In this document: piece by piece, positions 49,025 to 61,212 of the stretch
Layout: every line of letters begins with the position of its first letter
How positions within the stretch are numbered: the first letter of the stretch is position 1
Source: Lutraria lutraria
Lineage: Eukaryota > Mollusca > Bivalvia > Venerida > Mactridae
DNA length: 64,000 bases
Reading direction: 5' to 3'
Assembly: GCA_964023205.1 (NCBI GenBank)
Contig: OZ026845.1
Span: forward strand, 1,002,001 to 1,066,000
The notes under the pieces: model-generated
Told to the model about the DNA's origin: nothing
Seen by the model: the letters and a program-made list of their open reading frames with translations, nothing else
The model's database searches: none
Position numbers and translations under genes: made by a program

Positions 49025-50064
49025 AACTATAGTTTTAGATATCTGATGAAAACAACGCTGCATGGTAGATGTCTCAAACAGTTGCTATTTCCGGTCATAT
49101 GTCTTTAAGATTCATTTCACACGAAATGTCATAAAATGATAAATCAGCGATCTGAGTAATTTATGAGTATCTTTACCCAGGCCATCCTAAAAACAAAATT
49201 GTTTGTCGTAACGCAACCTACTCACCAAAAAAGACCCCTACCCATCTTTTTCTGGCCTCTCAGGATTTTTTTCATTAAAAACAGCATTCTGACATGTATT
49301 TTGGTTAAATATAAAAATGTATTGTAAAAAAACCCTACCTACCTACCCACTGAAGATTTTCTAGGTTTGGTTACAGCAAACAAACATTTTCTAAGGATGG
49401 CCCCACTCCTATAAGAGCGTATCTCAATTACTGTTATCAGACCTCGTCTTTAATGCTATGAATTATGAGTCTTGTATTCTTCATTGTGTTTGCCTTTTAT
49501 GTGTTATGCAAATAAAATGATAAAATGCATACAACTTTTGGCAAACTATCATAATATCGATACGAAAGCTTTCAGCGTACTGTCTGATACACCATTGTTA
49601 AAGATTTTATGATATGCTACTGTTAAATTCTATCGTTTGGTCCCTGACATTTAAACCGTCATGCTTTTTTAAAGTCACAATTAAATGATCTTATTTCATT
49701 TAAATGCCAGATGTACATTTAAATACAATTTAGAGTAGATTAAATTTCATTCACACTGAATTACGTTTTTGTTGTCTTCGCAGCAGAATATTTACTGCAC
49801 ACACAAAAACTTTTCATATTCCCAAGAAATGTGCAGCAAAGGAAAAGGCCATTGTGAGAGGAATCAAAATATTTTGTACAAGTACTAGATAGATATTTTA
49901 CCGATGTTATTAATAGTATTATATTTCATTCCAACTTATTTTAATGCACGCATATTGTATATTTGTATAATGTAAAATAGATAACACGGTCGTTATAAAA
50001 TTTTTTTTAGTAGTCAGGACGTTGATAAAGGTAAAGTTTTTTTTACGTTTTAGACGATTACAAA

Positions 50065-50232
50065 TACAGTCAAACCTGTAAACAAAGGTCAACCCTTGGA
50101 AGACAAAAATAGCCTTTTTTACGGTTGGCTTTATTAGCAGGTAATTGTGTTCTTAATAATCAATGACGGTCGTAGACGGTTTTTAAATGACGGCCCTTTT
50201 CACAGGGTGGCCGCTAACACAGGAGTTAACAC
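50065..50232. mobile_element. MITE, family A, degraded copy 6
   Basis: It starts TACAGTCAAACCTGTAAACA and has CACAGGGTGGCCGCTAACAC near the right side. The right terminus is no longer clear. Confidence 0.6.
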
Positions 50233-50702
50233 GGATGACTTAGTATAAACAGCATTAAGAACGAATGGGTGGAGGCGATATTTTATTTTTGTCACATTGA
50301 CTCATATGTCGCTTCAAAATCATGTTATCTACCTAGGTTGCGGCAAATTAATATAAACAGCTCACTGTCCGGCTGCCACTAGCAACACCATGGCGACAGG
50401 CCAGATTAATTACTCACAGCTGTTTGCTGTATTAGAAATATGTTGCCTCATCCTGACAGCCTGTGAAATGAGAAAAGGCGTTAAAATGGCTGAGCTGAAT
50501 ATTATGTCATTATGAGTTATTGATATTCGAGTATTCAACACTAGTTCATCATTTAATATTTAAGAAATATCAATCGATTTACAAATATTGTAGATATTTC
50601 TATGGTATGACATTAAACGTAAAAAGCGATCATACAACATTTTACCCTTCATAGATGGTCACCCTTCACTCGAATTGTTGTGTTTATCCTTTATAGCTAT
50701 TA

Positions 50703-51036
50703 TTAAATTGTTTGAAGTCACATTTGCTTTTTGGATGTTAAAATTGAAGTAGGTCTTATTTTACCTAGAAAGATGTCTTATCAATAAAAAAACATTCTGA
50801 AATTTTCTTTTCTAATAACGAAAAGTACAGTACATAATTATAGGAATATAGCACAGTATTTTTCTGTGATTTCTGCAAAAAAAAAGAAAAAAGCATCTGA
50901 AAACATTGTTATGAGATGTGGCTAAAAAGGCATTATGTAAATATTGTTTAAGTTAACAAAACATATTTCTAATATTTTACTATCATTTTATCTATTATTC
51001 TGTATTACTAACTTCAAAAAGTAAGTGGGCCTTTAA
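50703..51036. mobile_element. TTAA-flanked MITE, copy 2
   Basis: It shares AAGTAGGTCTTATTTTACCT, GAGATGTGGCTAAAA and GTGGGCCTTTAA with 4880-5250. The left end is decayed. Confidence 0.65.
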
Positions 51037-52500
51037 TTTTATTTTTATTACTACAAAAGTGAGGTAATGTTATTCTCATAAAGGCTAATGTATACAGAGT
51101 TGAAACATAAAATAATTTCTAGTTTTGTCTTAGTACAATAAACTTATTCTTAAAGCCTACTTCGATTATATCTTGTACTATTCATTATCCCATGCCTGGC
51201 TTCATTTGACAATTAAAACTGAGACCTACCGTAATTAATCATAGCGATTTAAATATTTCTTTGTCGCTGCAAAGTTTAAAAAGTGTAAACGACTGATATT
51301 TTATTTACTAGTCGTAAATACTTTTACAACCCGAGCGCAATAAATGGGTGTAAGCTTAAACATGAATTGCTTAGATCATCAGTTTTTCAAAAGTACAAAT
51401 CCACTGTCAAAGTTCAATGTGACTCTTTGGATACTTCTTGGTTTCAGTTTAGCCTCATCTGAGTTTTATTTCGTCGCATACCATGAAAGCTTATGTATTG
51501 ATCAAATAAGTAATTTCTTTCTTGTTGTGGAGTCAATCTTTCATTACCTGAGGTTATACCATGATCTGAAAGATCATTTATCAATTGACTTCTGGCTTTT
51601 TACACACCAATCAATACATCAACTTAAGTTCAACAATTTTTAGAGAAATCTACTTTTGTAGATAATAGTTTATCAGTTAGTAATTTTACAATAGCTTATA
51701 TTTATATAATGTACAATGTACAATGTATGTGTATGTACATGTATATTATATGTGTATTCGGTCATAGAGTTGACTGCTTACTCGGTATTCATCAATGTCC
51801 ATATATATACATTTTGCAACATAAGTTGAGGATGATGCCTGACAAAAGTTGGCACAAAGTACAGGACAAGATGTTCAAATGTCTGGTCACGTTGACGAAA
51901 GTGACCATGTTATCCAAACAAAGACTTAGTCTGACACTTCTACACTCGATCAATTAGATGATAAAATTCAACAAAACATTCCTACCACTTATTGTGACTA
52001 ATTCCGTCCGATAATTTACTTATCTGCCTCAATACCAGACACGTCAATGCATATTCTACACGAAGAAGTGTTTCCATGGATCGATGACTGCTTCTTGAAC
52101 TTTGTACGAATATTTGGAACGAATGTTTGTGTTTGTGCGCTTGCGTTCTTTTGTGACGTCAGTAGATGAGTCACGTGATGTCTTCTGCAATACTTCAAAG
52201 CTTGATCCCCATTAAAAAAATATAGTGATGCGTTGCGTTGTACAGTGGGTACATATGTACTCATATTGTATGTATATATATATATTGTATTTATACTGTA
52301 TATATAATATTATGTTTTTCTTTCACTTTTCACCTTCAAAGAATTGTTCAGGACGTTACTGGGCATTATACTGTTCCGGAAATGATCAGTACATGGTTTC
52401 TGAGTCTGTCAGCGATAGGCCGAATACACAAACTTTGATTTTCAAACTTGTTTACATGATTCAACGAAAATATTATTATTTACACATTTTTAGCTCACCA

Positions 52501-52641
52501 GACGAAAATAAGCGTGGGTCCCGGCTTTCCTTGTAAAAGCTGTCAAAATGTTTAAAGCTGGGGAACACTACAACGAAAGCATGGTTCCCGTAAAGCACGT
52601 GCAGATTAGAAGGAAAGCCGGGACCCACGCTTATTTTCGTC
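52501..52641. repeat. Perfect 32-bp inverted repeat with 77-base loop
   Basis: Bases 52501-52532 (start GACGAAAATAAGCGTGGGTC) are the exact reverse complement of 52610-52641. The loop is 77 bases. The left arm follows TAGCTCACCA. The RNA from either strand could form a 32-bp hairpin. A 68-codon open frame at 52548-52754 overlaps it, with no recognisable product. Confidence 0.92.
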
Positions 52642-53494
52642 ACTACCGTCAATCGAAAAGATGGCGAGTTCACTACCTTGGAGTGTTTTATACACTCAAT
52701 AAGGGAAATAATGAAGATTTTTCTTTCGACAGATTTGCGTTGTTTGATGTGTGAAATTGAAAAATAACATCTGTAAACGTATAAAATCACGGAATCGAGT
52801 GCCTATGGTTGAATTCATTAACTTCATACACATATTTACTTTTTCAGCAAAGATAGGAGTGTAATTGTGGTTAAATACTTCGTTTTAATGTATCGTGAGT
52901 GTATCTAGCAGGAGATAAAAAAAAGTTTTAATACGCTATAGTGACTTCACTGATATTTAAAACATTTTTATTTTACACCTTCTATGACTTTGTTATGACT
53001 TATCAAGTAATCATTGCGAACGTTACCTCATTGATCAACTTTATCGTTTACATTAAGTATATGTACTAGTATATCTTGTCATGAAAACTTTCTATTATTA
53101 GTATCTAGATAGCATGATGCATTCGAAGTATGTATTATGACAAGATGCAATACAATTGTTTTCTGTATGATTAGGGTAGGCACCCTAGCCCTAAATATGC
53201 CGGAATGAAATAGCGGAATGAAGCGCCTTTTGGGGGAGAAAACAATTTTAGGAATGAAATTTCAGGAAGTAAATTTGAAATTTTGGAAAAATTGCATGAT
53301 TTCAAAGAAATGTTCAGAGGGAAGGCACCCTTTACAGGCTACAACTAGATAATAAAGAAAACCCATGTAATACACATTTTGCCAAATAGAAATCGTGAAG
53401 GAACGTAACTAAGTGGAATAAATCAATAATACTATATTACACTGTTGTAGATGCTGGTAGATTGTAATTTTGTATAACACTATATGTCTGTACT

Positions 53495-53739
53495 CCAGGC
53501 TCCGAACTTATGAAACTAAAGTTCGGTCTCTAAGCTCAAATCCCAATTCCATTCTCAAAGTATTACGGTTGAAAAGAAAGAGCTGATTAATGTTTAAATA
53601 CATATTTAGGTAAAGTATACTGTCAGATCTGTACCATCAATATTTACTGTTCATAATCAACTTAGAAACATTAAAAAAAAACAATATAAGAGATTTGGGC
53701 TCAGAGATCGAACTCTAGTTTTATAGCCTCGGGTCCAGG
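53495..53739. mobile_element. MITE with long inverted ends, copy upstream of TRIM-like B
   Basis: The left end CCAGGCTCCGAACTTATGAA and right end TTTTATAGCCTCGGGTCCAGG are inverted. The core CTCAAAGTATTACGGTTGAA and ATAAGAGATTTGGGCTC recur at 57408-57660 in the same orientation. Confidence 0.75.
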
Positions 53740-53840
53740 AAAGCTGAATATGAAACTATTAAGGTTCTGGGAGTATAATCTTGTTTAACCTTTGTGTATT
53801 TTCAGGTCTGACTTAGAGTTTTATTCGACATTCAGGCAGC

Positions 53841-55742
53841 ATGTCCGAAGAATCCAAACAATTAGAAGAAAAACTTAAACAATTTGAGATGAAGGATGAC
53901 GGAGGTATGCTATCAATTAACTTTACCTTCGTTGAATTCAGTCTGTTATTCTAAATAGCAAATACAGTACAACCTAGTAATATGTTTAGTAGGGCTGAGT
54001 ATCGATAAAAATTATCGATACGATATTTATATCGATACAGAATGATCGATATCCGATATATCATTTGATGTTCTATACATATGAAATAAAACAGAAATGG
54101 TGAGAAACATTGACTATATTGACACAGGTACTTGACACAAAATCAAATATTGGCTGCATAGAATAAGTATATACCTAATAAAAAGGGAAGGTACCTAATG
54201 TTAATTCAGCAGACATGCCAAACACTCGCGCAAAAACTATTTTCTTCTTGTGGATGACTGCAGATATGTTTAATATATGTGTCACAACTTTTTATTTGAC
54301 GAAAATTCACAAAACGCACAAAAAACGGTCCAAAACATGTTGTCAAAAATCATTTTTATTTTGATCGATATTTGTTCGATACTTTAACGTTTGATACGAT
54401 ATATCAACCGAACCCTATATACCGGTATTCGATACGATACGTGAACCGGTACTCAGCCCTAATGTTTAGTAATGCCTGTGCTACAAGAATTTTTGTCAGG
54501 AAAATATCAGCCAAACGGTATACATGTGTATTGTTTGTGTCTCATCTGTGGTTAACTACGAGTTTCAGATAGCGGGTTGTAATTTCAACTACATATATTT
54601 TATCTATATCTCTTGCATCATGACACGCATTAGACGTCTTTATTAGGATGATTGATTTACCGACATTCTAAATAACATTTCCTCAGTCTAGAACTTTTGC
54701 TGTTATTTCAGGTAACGGTCCAATCTCTCTGGTTAATTTCGATCAAGCGGCAGAACAAAGAAAACGAAATCTTGTTCTAGATGAAGAGAGGTTTGAGGAC
54801 ACATTTCTAAAATGTCTGATCTGTCGAGAAAATTATGACGACGACGAAAAGACGCCAAAAATGCTCCCCTGTCATCATACATTCTGTCTGGATTGTTTAC
54901 AACAAATGTTTCGTGTCGAGGGAGAATTCCGCCAGACTTTAACGTCTGCTTTTCGTAGTATGCCAGTAGCTGTGAAGATCAGCTGTCCTACTTGCAGGGA
55001 AAGTCTGATCGCGTCTTCCATGGAGATAAAGAAACTCCCCAATGACCATACAGTACTTGAACTTGTCGCATTTATTAAGCATATCGGGAAGGCAAAGGTT
55101 TCGTATTGTACCAAACATCAAATGCAGCCTTTGAATTTTTTCTGCGAACCGTGCATGCAACCGGTTTGTTGCGATTGTACGGTTATTGACCATAAAGAAA
55201 TAAATGGTCACGTGGTTATTAGTGTTGATGAAGCAATGAAAAAATATTCACCTGCTATTGACAAAACTCTGTCAGAAATCGACACTGAAAAGAAGTCTTT
55301 AGAAGACAAACGCCACGCACTTGAAAAAGCGTTTGATAACGTTGAGCAGATTCAGCGCGAGCTTGCTGTTCAGATTCGCCAGACGTTTGATCGCATCCGG
55401 GATTCTGTGGACGAAAGGGAACGTGAATTATTTGATTTGTCTGAGCGTGAGATCGATAGAAAAAGAACAATGCTCCGCGATTGTATGAAAATGGTGACCA
55501 GTCGTGAAACTGAGCTAAAACAACAAACAGCCAAACTTGCACAGACAAAAGATAACAAAGACTTAGTAAATATGTTTGATTTCAACAGGAACGCGCGCGA
55601 ATGCTTGGAAACGAAACCGGAAATACCAGTTTCGAAATCGTCTGAAGATTTCGCTGTAAGTTTTCAGTTTAACAGTCGGCAGGAAAACAGTATACGTAAC
55701 AATATTTCTAATTTCGGTGACGTCACGTTTAAGTTTGATTAA
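53841..55742 (+). CDS. RING/B-box (TRIM-like) protein B, two coding exons
   Basis: Exons are 53841-53904 (start MSEESKQLEEKL) and 54712-55742 (stop TAA), phase 1, 364 residues. The start follows an acceptor at 53805, so a 5' UTR exon exists upstream. The RING runs from CLIC (56-59) through CHHTFCLDC (75-83) to CPTC (113-116). B-box 2 spans 154-188 (CTKH, FFCEPCMQPVCCDC, IDHKEINGH). A coiled coil spans about 195-310. There is no C-terminal NHL or B30.2 domain; the tail ends FGDVTFKFD. Cysteine positions match those of TRIM-like A at 34788-38902, so the two are paralogues from a local duplication. Ubiquitin-ligase activity is inferred. The intron holds a hAT element. A poly(A) signal pair AATAAATAAA is at 56263-56272. 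Confidence 0.9.
53990..54461. mobile_element. hAT-type MITE with perfect 8-bp target duplication
   Basis: The termini TAGGGCTGAGTA and TACTCAGCCCTA are inverted. ATGTTTAG stands at 53982-53989 and 54462-54469 as an exact target duplication. The interior repeats ATCGATA-type words. It is 472 bp long, has no transposase, and lies in the intron of TRIM-like gene B. Confidence 0.92.
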
Positions 55743-56262
55743 AACGTCTGTCGTGTCAAACACGCTCGTCTGCGGTTGTGAAATTTGAAAAATCGTGCTG
55801 TTTCTGAAATCTGATTTATTTATCGTCTCAACGTGAACAGTCAGATTTATTCTCGTGTCTGATTTTCATCCATAAACGTGTAATCTTAATACAACGATGC
55901 AATAATTAACTAAATGTCTGTATCAGACAGGATCTGTATGAAAAATCAACATTTTCCAAGAACAGTTATAGATGTACATACTTTACTTCAAGTTTCATAA
56001 TCTTAGATAATGCATGTTCTTTTTGCAACAAATGTATTCAGGCCTAGAATTAAGATAGCGTATTTAAATAATGTACATTTTTATATAATATCAGTATTTA
56101 TCAATCTTTACATTAGCATATTTCAGCATGATACGGATAGAGACATGTAATATTATATGATGATACATTTAGTGAAATAAGTCTGTAGATTGAGTGTATG
56201 AGTCGAGTCATGTGATACATTTATTTGAATATTCGTATACTCTCGGATAACAACCTTGATGA

Positions 56263-56272
56263 AATAAATAAA
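56263..56272 (+). promoter_or_regulatory. Candidate poly(A) signals of TRIM-like B
   Basis: Two overlapping AATAAA words about 520 bases after the stop. Sequence between 56280 and 57400 shows no gene. Confidence 0.5.
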
Positions 56273-57407
56273 GTCAATGAAAAATATCAAACTCCCCGCA
56301 CCTGTTTCTGATCAAGGGAAGTAACCGCTGCGGGGAGTTTATAAATACATGTATATAGTGTAGATGTAGTAATCTCCCTTTAAAATTAACAAACCATAAT
56401 TAGAAAAAATGGCATACAGTTTATATATCTGTTGATGACATTTTTTAAAGATATAACATTAATATTGCACACTGAAACAACATGTTGAAATCCTCATTAT
56501 AAATATATTAGCATGTGTATTTGCTTGTCTTATAAAACACGAAACATTTGCTTTTTGTTGTATACACTATTTAAATAACGCCATAAACAACACCGAATCA
56601 GAATTTCCATAGATGATAATCATGTTAGAAGCGAGACCGTCTTTGGTAGCTTGGTATGGAAATCTCTTTTATATACAACTATACAAATATACGCCTTCTT
56701 ATAGTATATATACGAGACCAGTTGAATTCCATGAATGGGGTCGAATTTTAGGACAATTTTATTTTTCATTTAAGGTTATTATGGGTTAAGTTATATTGTT
56801 TTATGTAGAATTTATTGCAATTTTACCATCACAGGTCCGTTACTTCTGCCTGTGTGTTTGCCCATCTGCATTAGGAAACTATAGATGCTATTTATAGATA
56901 TAGATGTATAACAGTCGGAAAGACAAACGATACATCAACTTATTGTACTCCTGTCAGACTTTTGATGAAACCATTTTAGCAACAAATCAACCAACGAAAA
57001 GCATGTACATACATGTATATTTTACAAAATCATTAATCATGAAGTTATTTATTTGTTTGTTTAAGGTAACATGTGTTATTTGAATGTTTGAGAGCGGATG
57101 TATCAAATATATTAACACACTGATGATAGGGAATAATTAGGCCTATATGTCATAACTAATACATGTACGTTCATATATGTGTAATATACTAATAGTCATC
57201 ATTGTATTGTTACATCACCATGTCCAGTTAGTCTTTGATGGTACACGATAGGTGTTCAATGTTCAGGTTTCTAAAACTGAGGAAATGGCAGACATCACGT
57301 CACAGTCAGAAATAATTGTCTGAAATGAGGCTAATTGAACAAAACTAAAGTACGACAATTTCCTGATGAATCAGCATAAAATTAGAAACAACTCACATCG
57401 TATCTAG

Positions 57408-57660
57408 TCTGGCCCTGAGGTTATCAAACTTGAGAACAGTCTCCGAGCTCGAAGCTCAATTTGGTTCTCAAAGTATTACGGTTGAAAAGATAGAACTGAT
57501 TAATGTATAAATACATATTTAGATCAATTATACTCCTGGACTAATACGTATCAATAATACCATTATCGTATGATCGCAATTGACTTAGAACTATTAAAAG
57601 ACATAATATGAGATTTGAGCTCGGAGACCGATCTCAAGTTTTATAACCTCGGGGCCTGGT
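57408..57660. mobile_element. MITE with long inverted ends, copy downstream of TRIM-like B
   Basis: The left arm CCTGAGGTTATCAAACTTGA with GTCTCCGAGCTC is mirrored by the right arm GAGCTCGGAGACCGATCTC with CAAGTTTTATAACCTCGGGG, an inverted repeat of about 45 bp. It is collinear with 53495-53739. Confidence 0.85.
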
Positions 57661-58079
57661 GTTTTCTTGGACAACATAACTTGCATGAAAAAAAACGAGG
57701 TGCCAGTAGAATGAAGTAACTATTGTTACGTTTACCAGTAAGCATTTCACGAGCACGAGTTCTTTCCTATAACATAAATGCGACAGTCCATTATCGCTCA
57801 ATCATATACTCGCTTTAGCTTGGTCGCCATGTTGTTTTTGTCAAACTAAGACACCACTTTAGCTAACAAGCTTGCCTTTTTGTACATTTCATATTTATAT
57901 TTTTGTGATATTATTTGTTATATTTAATGCAAAATAAAATATTAATCATAAATAATTTTTAGTTATGTTTTTATTAAGAAAAAAGTGATAAAAATTTACA
58001 TGACAAATAATAAATAGTAACATGAACAGAACAGAACAGATACTTTATTCAGACGTGTACAAAGTATATAGTCTACAAG

Positions 58080-58218
58080 TACAGTAAAAACCCGATTTTC
58101 CGAATTCGATGGGACCGGAATATCATTTCGGATAATCCCGGATAGTTTCGGGTAATCCAGGGTAATGGAAACATAGACTGACAGAAAAGTCGGGACCGAT
58201 AATCGAGGTTTTACTGTA
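58080..58218. mobile_element. MITE, family D-like (CAGTAAAAACCCG ends)
   Basis: Ends are TACAGTAAAAACCCGATTTT and ATCGAGGTTTTACTGTA with TA edges. The interior has GATGGGACCGGAATATC and AAAGTCGGGACCG. Confidence 0.8.
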
Positions 58219-59179
58219 ATCATTATGAACCTGTACATACAAGTGGTGTTGTAACTTATATTATCTAGTTAATAACGTATTTTATATGGAATACGATTAA
58301 ATTCTTGTGGAAAGAACCTTTAAATAAACTAAAAGCTTTCAGTTTTATCCACTTTTCATCTTCTTTCATGTTATATTACTGTAAATATAGTTGGCGAATA
58401 AATATGTGAAACCTCTGCTAGCTCAGTCATGATTGTGTAATACATAAAAACCAGCAGGCTGCATCCAGTTCAGATTATTTAATTGTAGTACTAATATGTA
58501 AATGTGACGTTGAAAATACAATGATAGTTATGACAGCTATGACCAATCAATTTATGGAATTGAAAGGTCTCTCAAATACAATGCTAAAGACAACTCAACT
58601 CTCTCCATATGACACAAGTGTTCAAAGACGCATCATAATAGAGGTTCTGGCTCAGTAAATACTAATAAACGCAGGAGAAGAAATACGTCTTTCTCGACCC
58701 AAAGACTAGACTGGGACACAAACGCGGGAATAAAGACTGGGACCCGCCAAAACTAAATACTCGAAACGGAGATTACAGAAACCGAAATGGACTCTAAAGA
58801 CCGAAATGAACAAAGATGTGAAACATGACCTGGTTAAACCCTCCCTCCTTCTGAAATGACGTCCCGTCATTTTTCATAAACGTCAAAATACGTCAACAGT
58901 ACATAAAAACTAGTAAAACTACGTTCTGTGCATATATAAATACACTAGACAACTACTAGTACCCAGTAGTACACACTACCTAAACAAACTACCTTCTACA
59001 CAATATATACATAATACATAATTCACAAAACTCTATAATCCCCCCACTTAAAAAAATTGTAATTTTCAGGACAATTAGTATTCACTTACTTACTTACTTA
59101 AAAAAATAATAGCATACAATTTTCCAATATGATAAAATTAAAAAAAAAATACAATACAATCAATTTCAATTACAACAGA

Positions 59180-60215
59180 TTATTTGCTAAAAATAGCCGC
59201 TAAAATTTTATGACAAAGTTCAAAATCCATTGATTCTAACACCCCAGACTGCATATTGGTAGTTGCTGCTAAAAGCTTACTATCAACAGGTCTGGACACC
59301 ATCTGGTGTGTAACAGCAACACCATATCTGTCTGGAGGTCTTCTTTCTCTGGATGAACGTCTTGGTAGTGGACGAGGTCTATCATCTTTATCTGCTCGTT
59401 CACTACCATTGTCGTCTTCGGTTGTAGCCATTTCAGTCGTCTGCGTTTCTGGTTCATCTATCACTGGAACAACTGCACCTTCACTATCTTCTGTACATGT
59501 ATCCTCATCATTTTCTTCAGTTGTAGCCGGTTCAGCCTGCGTTTCTGGTTCATCTATCACTGGATCCACTGTACCATCACCATCTTCTGTACATGTATCC
59601 TCATCATTTTCTTCGGTGATATAGTTCACAGGTATGGTCACTGTATTATCTTCATCTGTCTCTGCAGTTTCTTCCATCCGCTCAGTTTCTGAAGTATGGG
59701 CGTCCCCATTCCAATATACAATATCTGTATATCCTTCCTCATCACTGTCGGAATCTTCAATATCTGCTTCCGTATCCACATCTTCCACATCTACAGTTAC
59801 TGGTACGGTCACGGTTACCGGTGTTGTTACGGGTACAGTTACCGATGTGGTTACGTGCACGGTTACGACGTCGCCTTTTTCTGCATCTATATACTTACCT
59901 GTATCATCCGGGATGTTAACATCTGAAGTAGAAATATACTCACCTTCCTCTTCTGCAGTCTCATGTTCTTGTTCCTTATCCTCAATCCAAATTAGCAAAT
60001 TACGATGCAGTGTCCTCTCAATGTCTCCAGATTTCACTTTGAACACAGGTATGTCAGGTCTGGGTTGCTTAATGATCTTGTACACACTTGCCTCAAATCT
60101 ATCTTCTATCTTGTGTTTGCTGTCAGACGCCTTTCTTCTAACCAGTACTCTGTCTCCAACAGACACCACTTTGGCTTTCTTGTCATAGTATCGTTTCTGT
60201 TTGGCTTTGGACTAA
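59180..60215 (-). pseudogene. Gypsy integrase C-terminal region with long acidic tail
   Basis: It starts in sequence reading KRYYDKKAKVVSVGDRVLVR, which is the integrase C-terminal domain, and continues through FKVKSGDIERTLHRNLL. A Glu/Asp-rich stretch follows, with a V/T-rich run (about residues 105-127 of the open frame) and an internal duplication (two copies of TEENDEDTCTED and PVIDEPETQ). It ends with RRSSRERRPPDRYG, a usual end for Gypsy polyproteins. The frame is open for 329 codons although the rest of the element is broken. The catalytic core is absent. Confidence 0.78.
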
Positions 60216-60989
60216 ATCTATCCTATGTTTGATGTAATTACATTCGCCTATATCAGTTTCACCCTTTGAAAATATATCTTGATGTTTCCGCAAAAGATCT
60301 TTCAATTCACTGGTCTGTTCTTGACTCAAAACCGCATCCCTATCTATTTCCAAATTATCAATGAGATCGTCCTTGTTGTCCTTATGAATCTGTTCAAACA
60401 CCTCATCTACTATCTGTACTGGTTGGACTTCACACATAATTGCCTTGGGTGGTATCACTACTGTTTCGGTTGATAAATTCGACAGGACTACCTTAACTTC
60501 AGACTTGACTCCGGGTCGGTGCTGTATCACTGTCTGAGTAATGTCTACATGAGCTGGTAGTTTACTATATTCTGTCTCCTGTAAGATTGCAGTACACCCT
60601 GGATATTCCACTTCTGAATTCGTATAACCTCAAATTTCCTTGACTTGATTTGGCTTTAGAATAACTTTCTCTGGCACAGCACTATGATCAATAGCAATTC
60701 TGTCTTTATTCCGTCTCAGCTCCTTTTCTCTAATTACTATTGATCTAAATGACAGGTACCATGGTGTATGAAGACTAGCCTTCTTAAGAAACTGCTCCCC
60801 AACATTTTCTTTACATTCCTGTAATAGTTCGTGCAAAATGTTGGTTCCTAATATAACTGGTGTTGTTCTGGAATAATTTGTCTCTGGTGTTACTAAAAAT
60901 ACACAAAGTCTGTGGTAAACCTTCTGGAACACCGAGTTCAGTTTCAATGTATCGTAGGTAAGGTAGATTTTGTCCATCTGCACATTCAA
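60183..60989 (-). pseudogene. Gypsy protease-RT linker and pre-RT segment, broken
   Basis: It carries PVILGTNILHELLQ, then a stop near 60630 (after KPNQVKEI), then VVIPPKAIMCEVQPVQ and the pre-RT motif LLRKHQDIFSKGETDIGE with HRIDL. These precede RT in Gypsy elements. The reading frame then meets integrase-tail sequence at about 60210, so all RT motifs are gone. Confidence 0.78.
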
Positions 60990-61212
60990 TCTTTAATAGG
61001 TTACCAATTTTCTGTAATTCTAATTCTTGAAGATGTTCCTTATAAAATGTTTCTGAAATCACAGACACACAAGATCCGGTATTCAATAATGCCTTCGTTG
61101 GAATTGAATTCAATAAGATATCGGTCTCATTTGTATCACCAATTAATCTGGGGTCTATCCTGTCAGTGCTCGCGTCTGACCCCACTACCGGAGCACTGAC
61201 TAGTTTGGGCAA
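60811..61212 (-). pseudogene. Gypsy retropepsin-like protease, altered active site
   Basis: The flap-side and active-site region reads TKALLNTGSCVSVIS. The family has D-T/S-G at this place; here the catalytic Asp is Asn. A frameshift near 60895 breaks the link to the next segment, and another near 61205 the link to the zinc knuckles. Confidence 0.75.

Larger units (their letters stand above)
38903..53840. other. Divergent intergenic region between the two TRIM-like genes
   Basis: About 15 kb with no convincing coding gene. It should contain the 5' UTR exons and promoters of both TRIM-like genes, which I could not place. Contents seen are the LINE remnant, SINE-like copies, MITEs, the assembly gap, a G-rich repeat and a 32-bp inverted repeat; the rest is AT-rich. 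Confidence 0.6.

Noticed and set aside
51344..51957. Open frames of 99 and 82 codons
   Set aside because: No recognisable domain, no splice partners, and AT-rich composition as in the surroundings.
52548..52754. 68-codon frame across the 32-bp inverted repeat
   Set aside because: Part of it is the repeat arm, and no homology is recognised; a coding role is unlikely.
59256..60188. Plus-strand Ser/Val-rich frames up to 184 codons
   Set aside because: They are antisense to the retroelement integrase tail; composition is the complement of its acidic codons.
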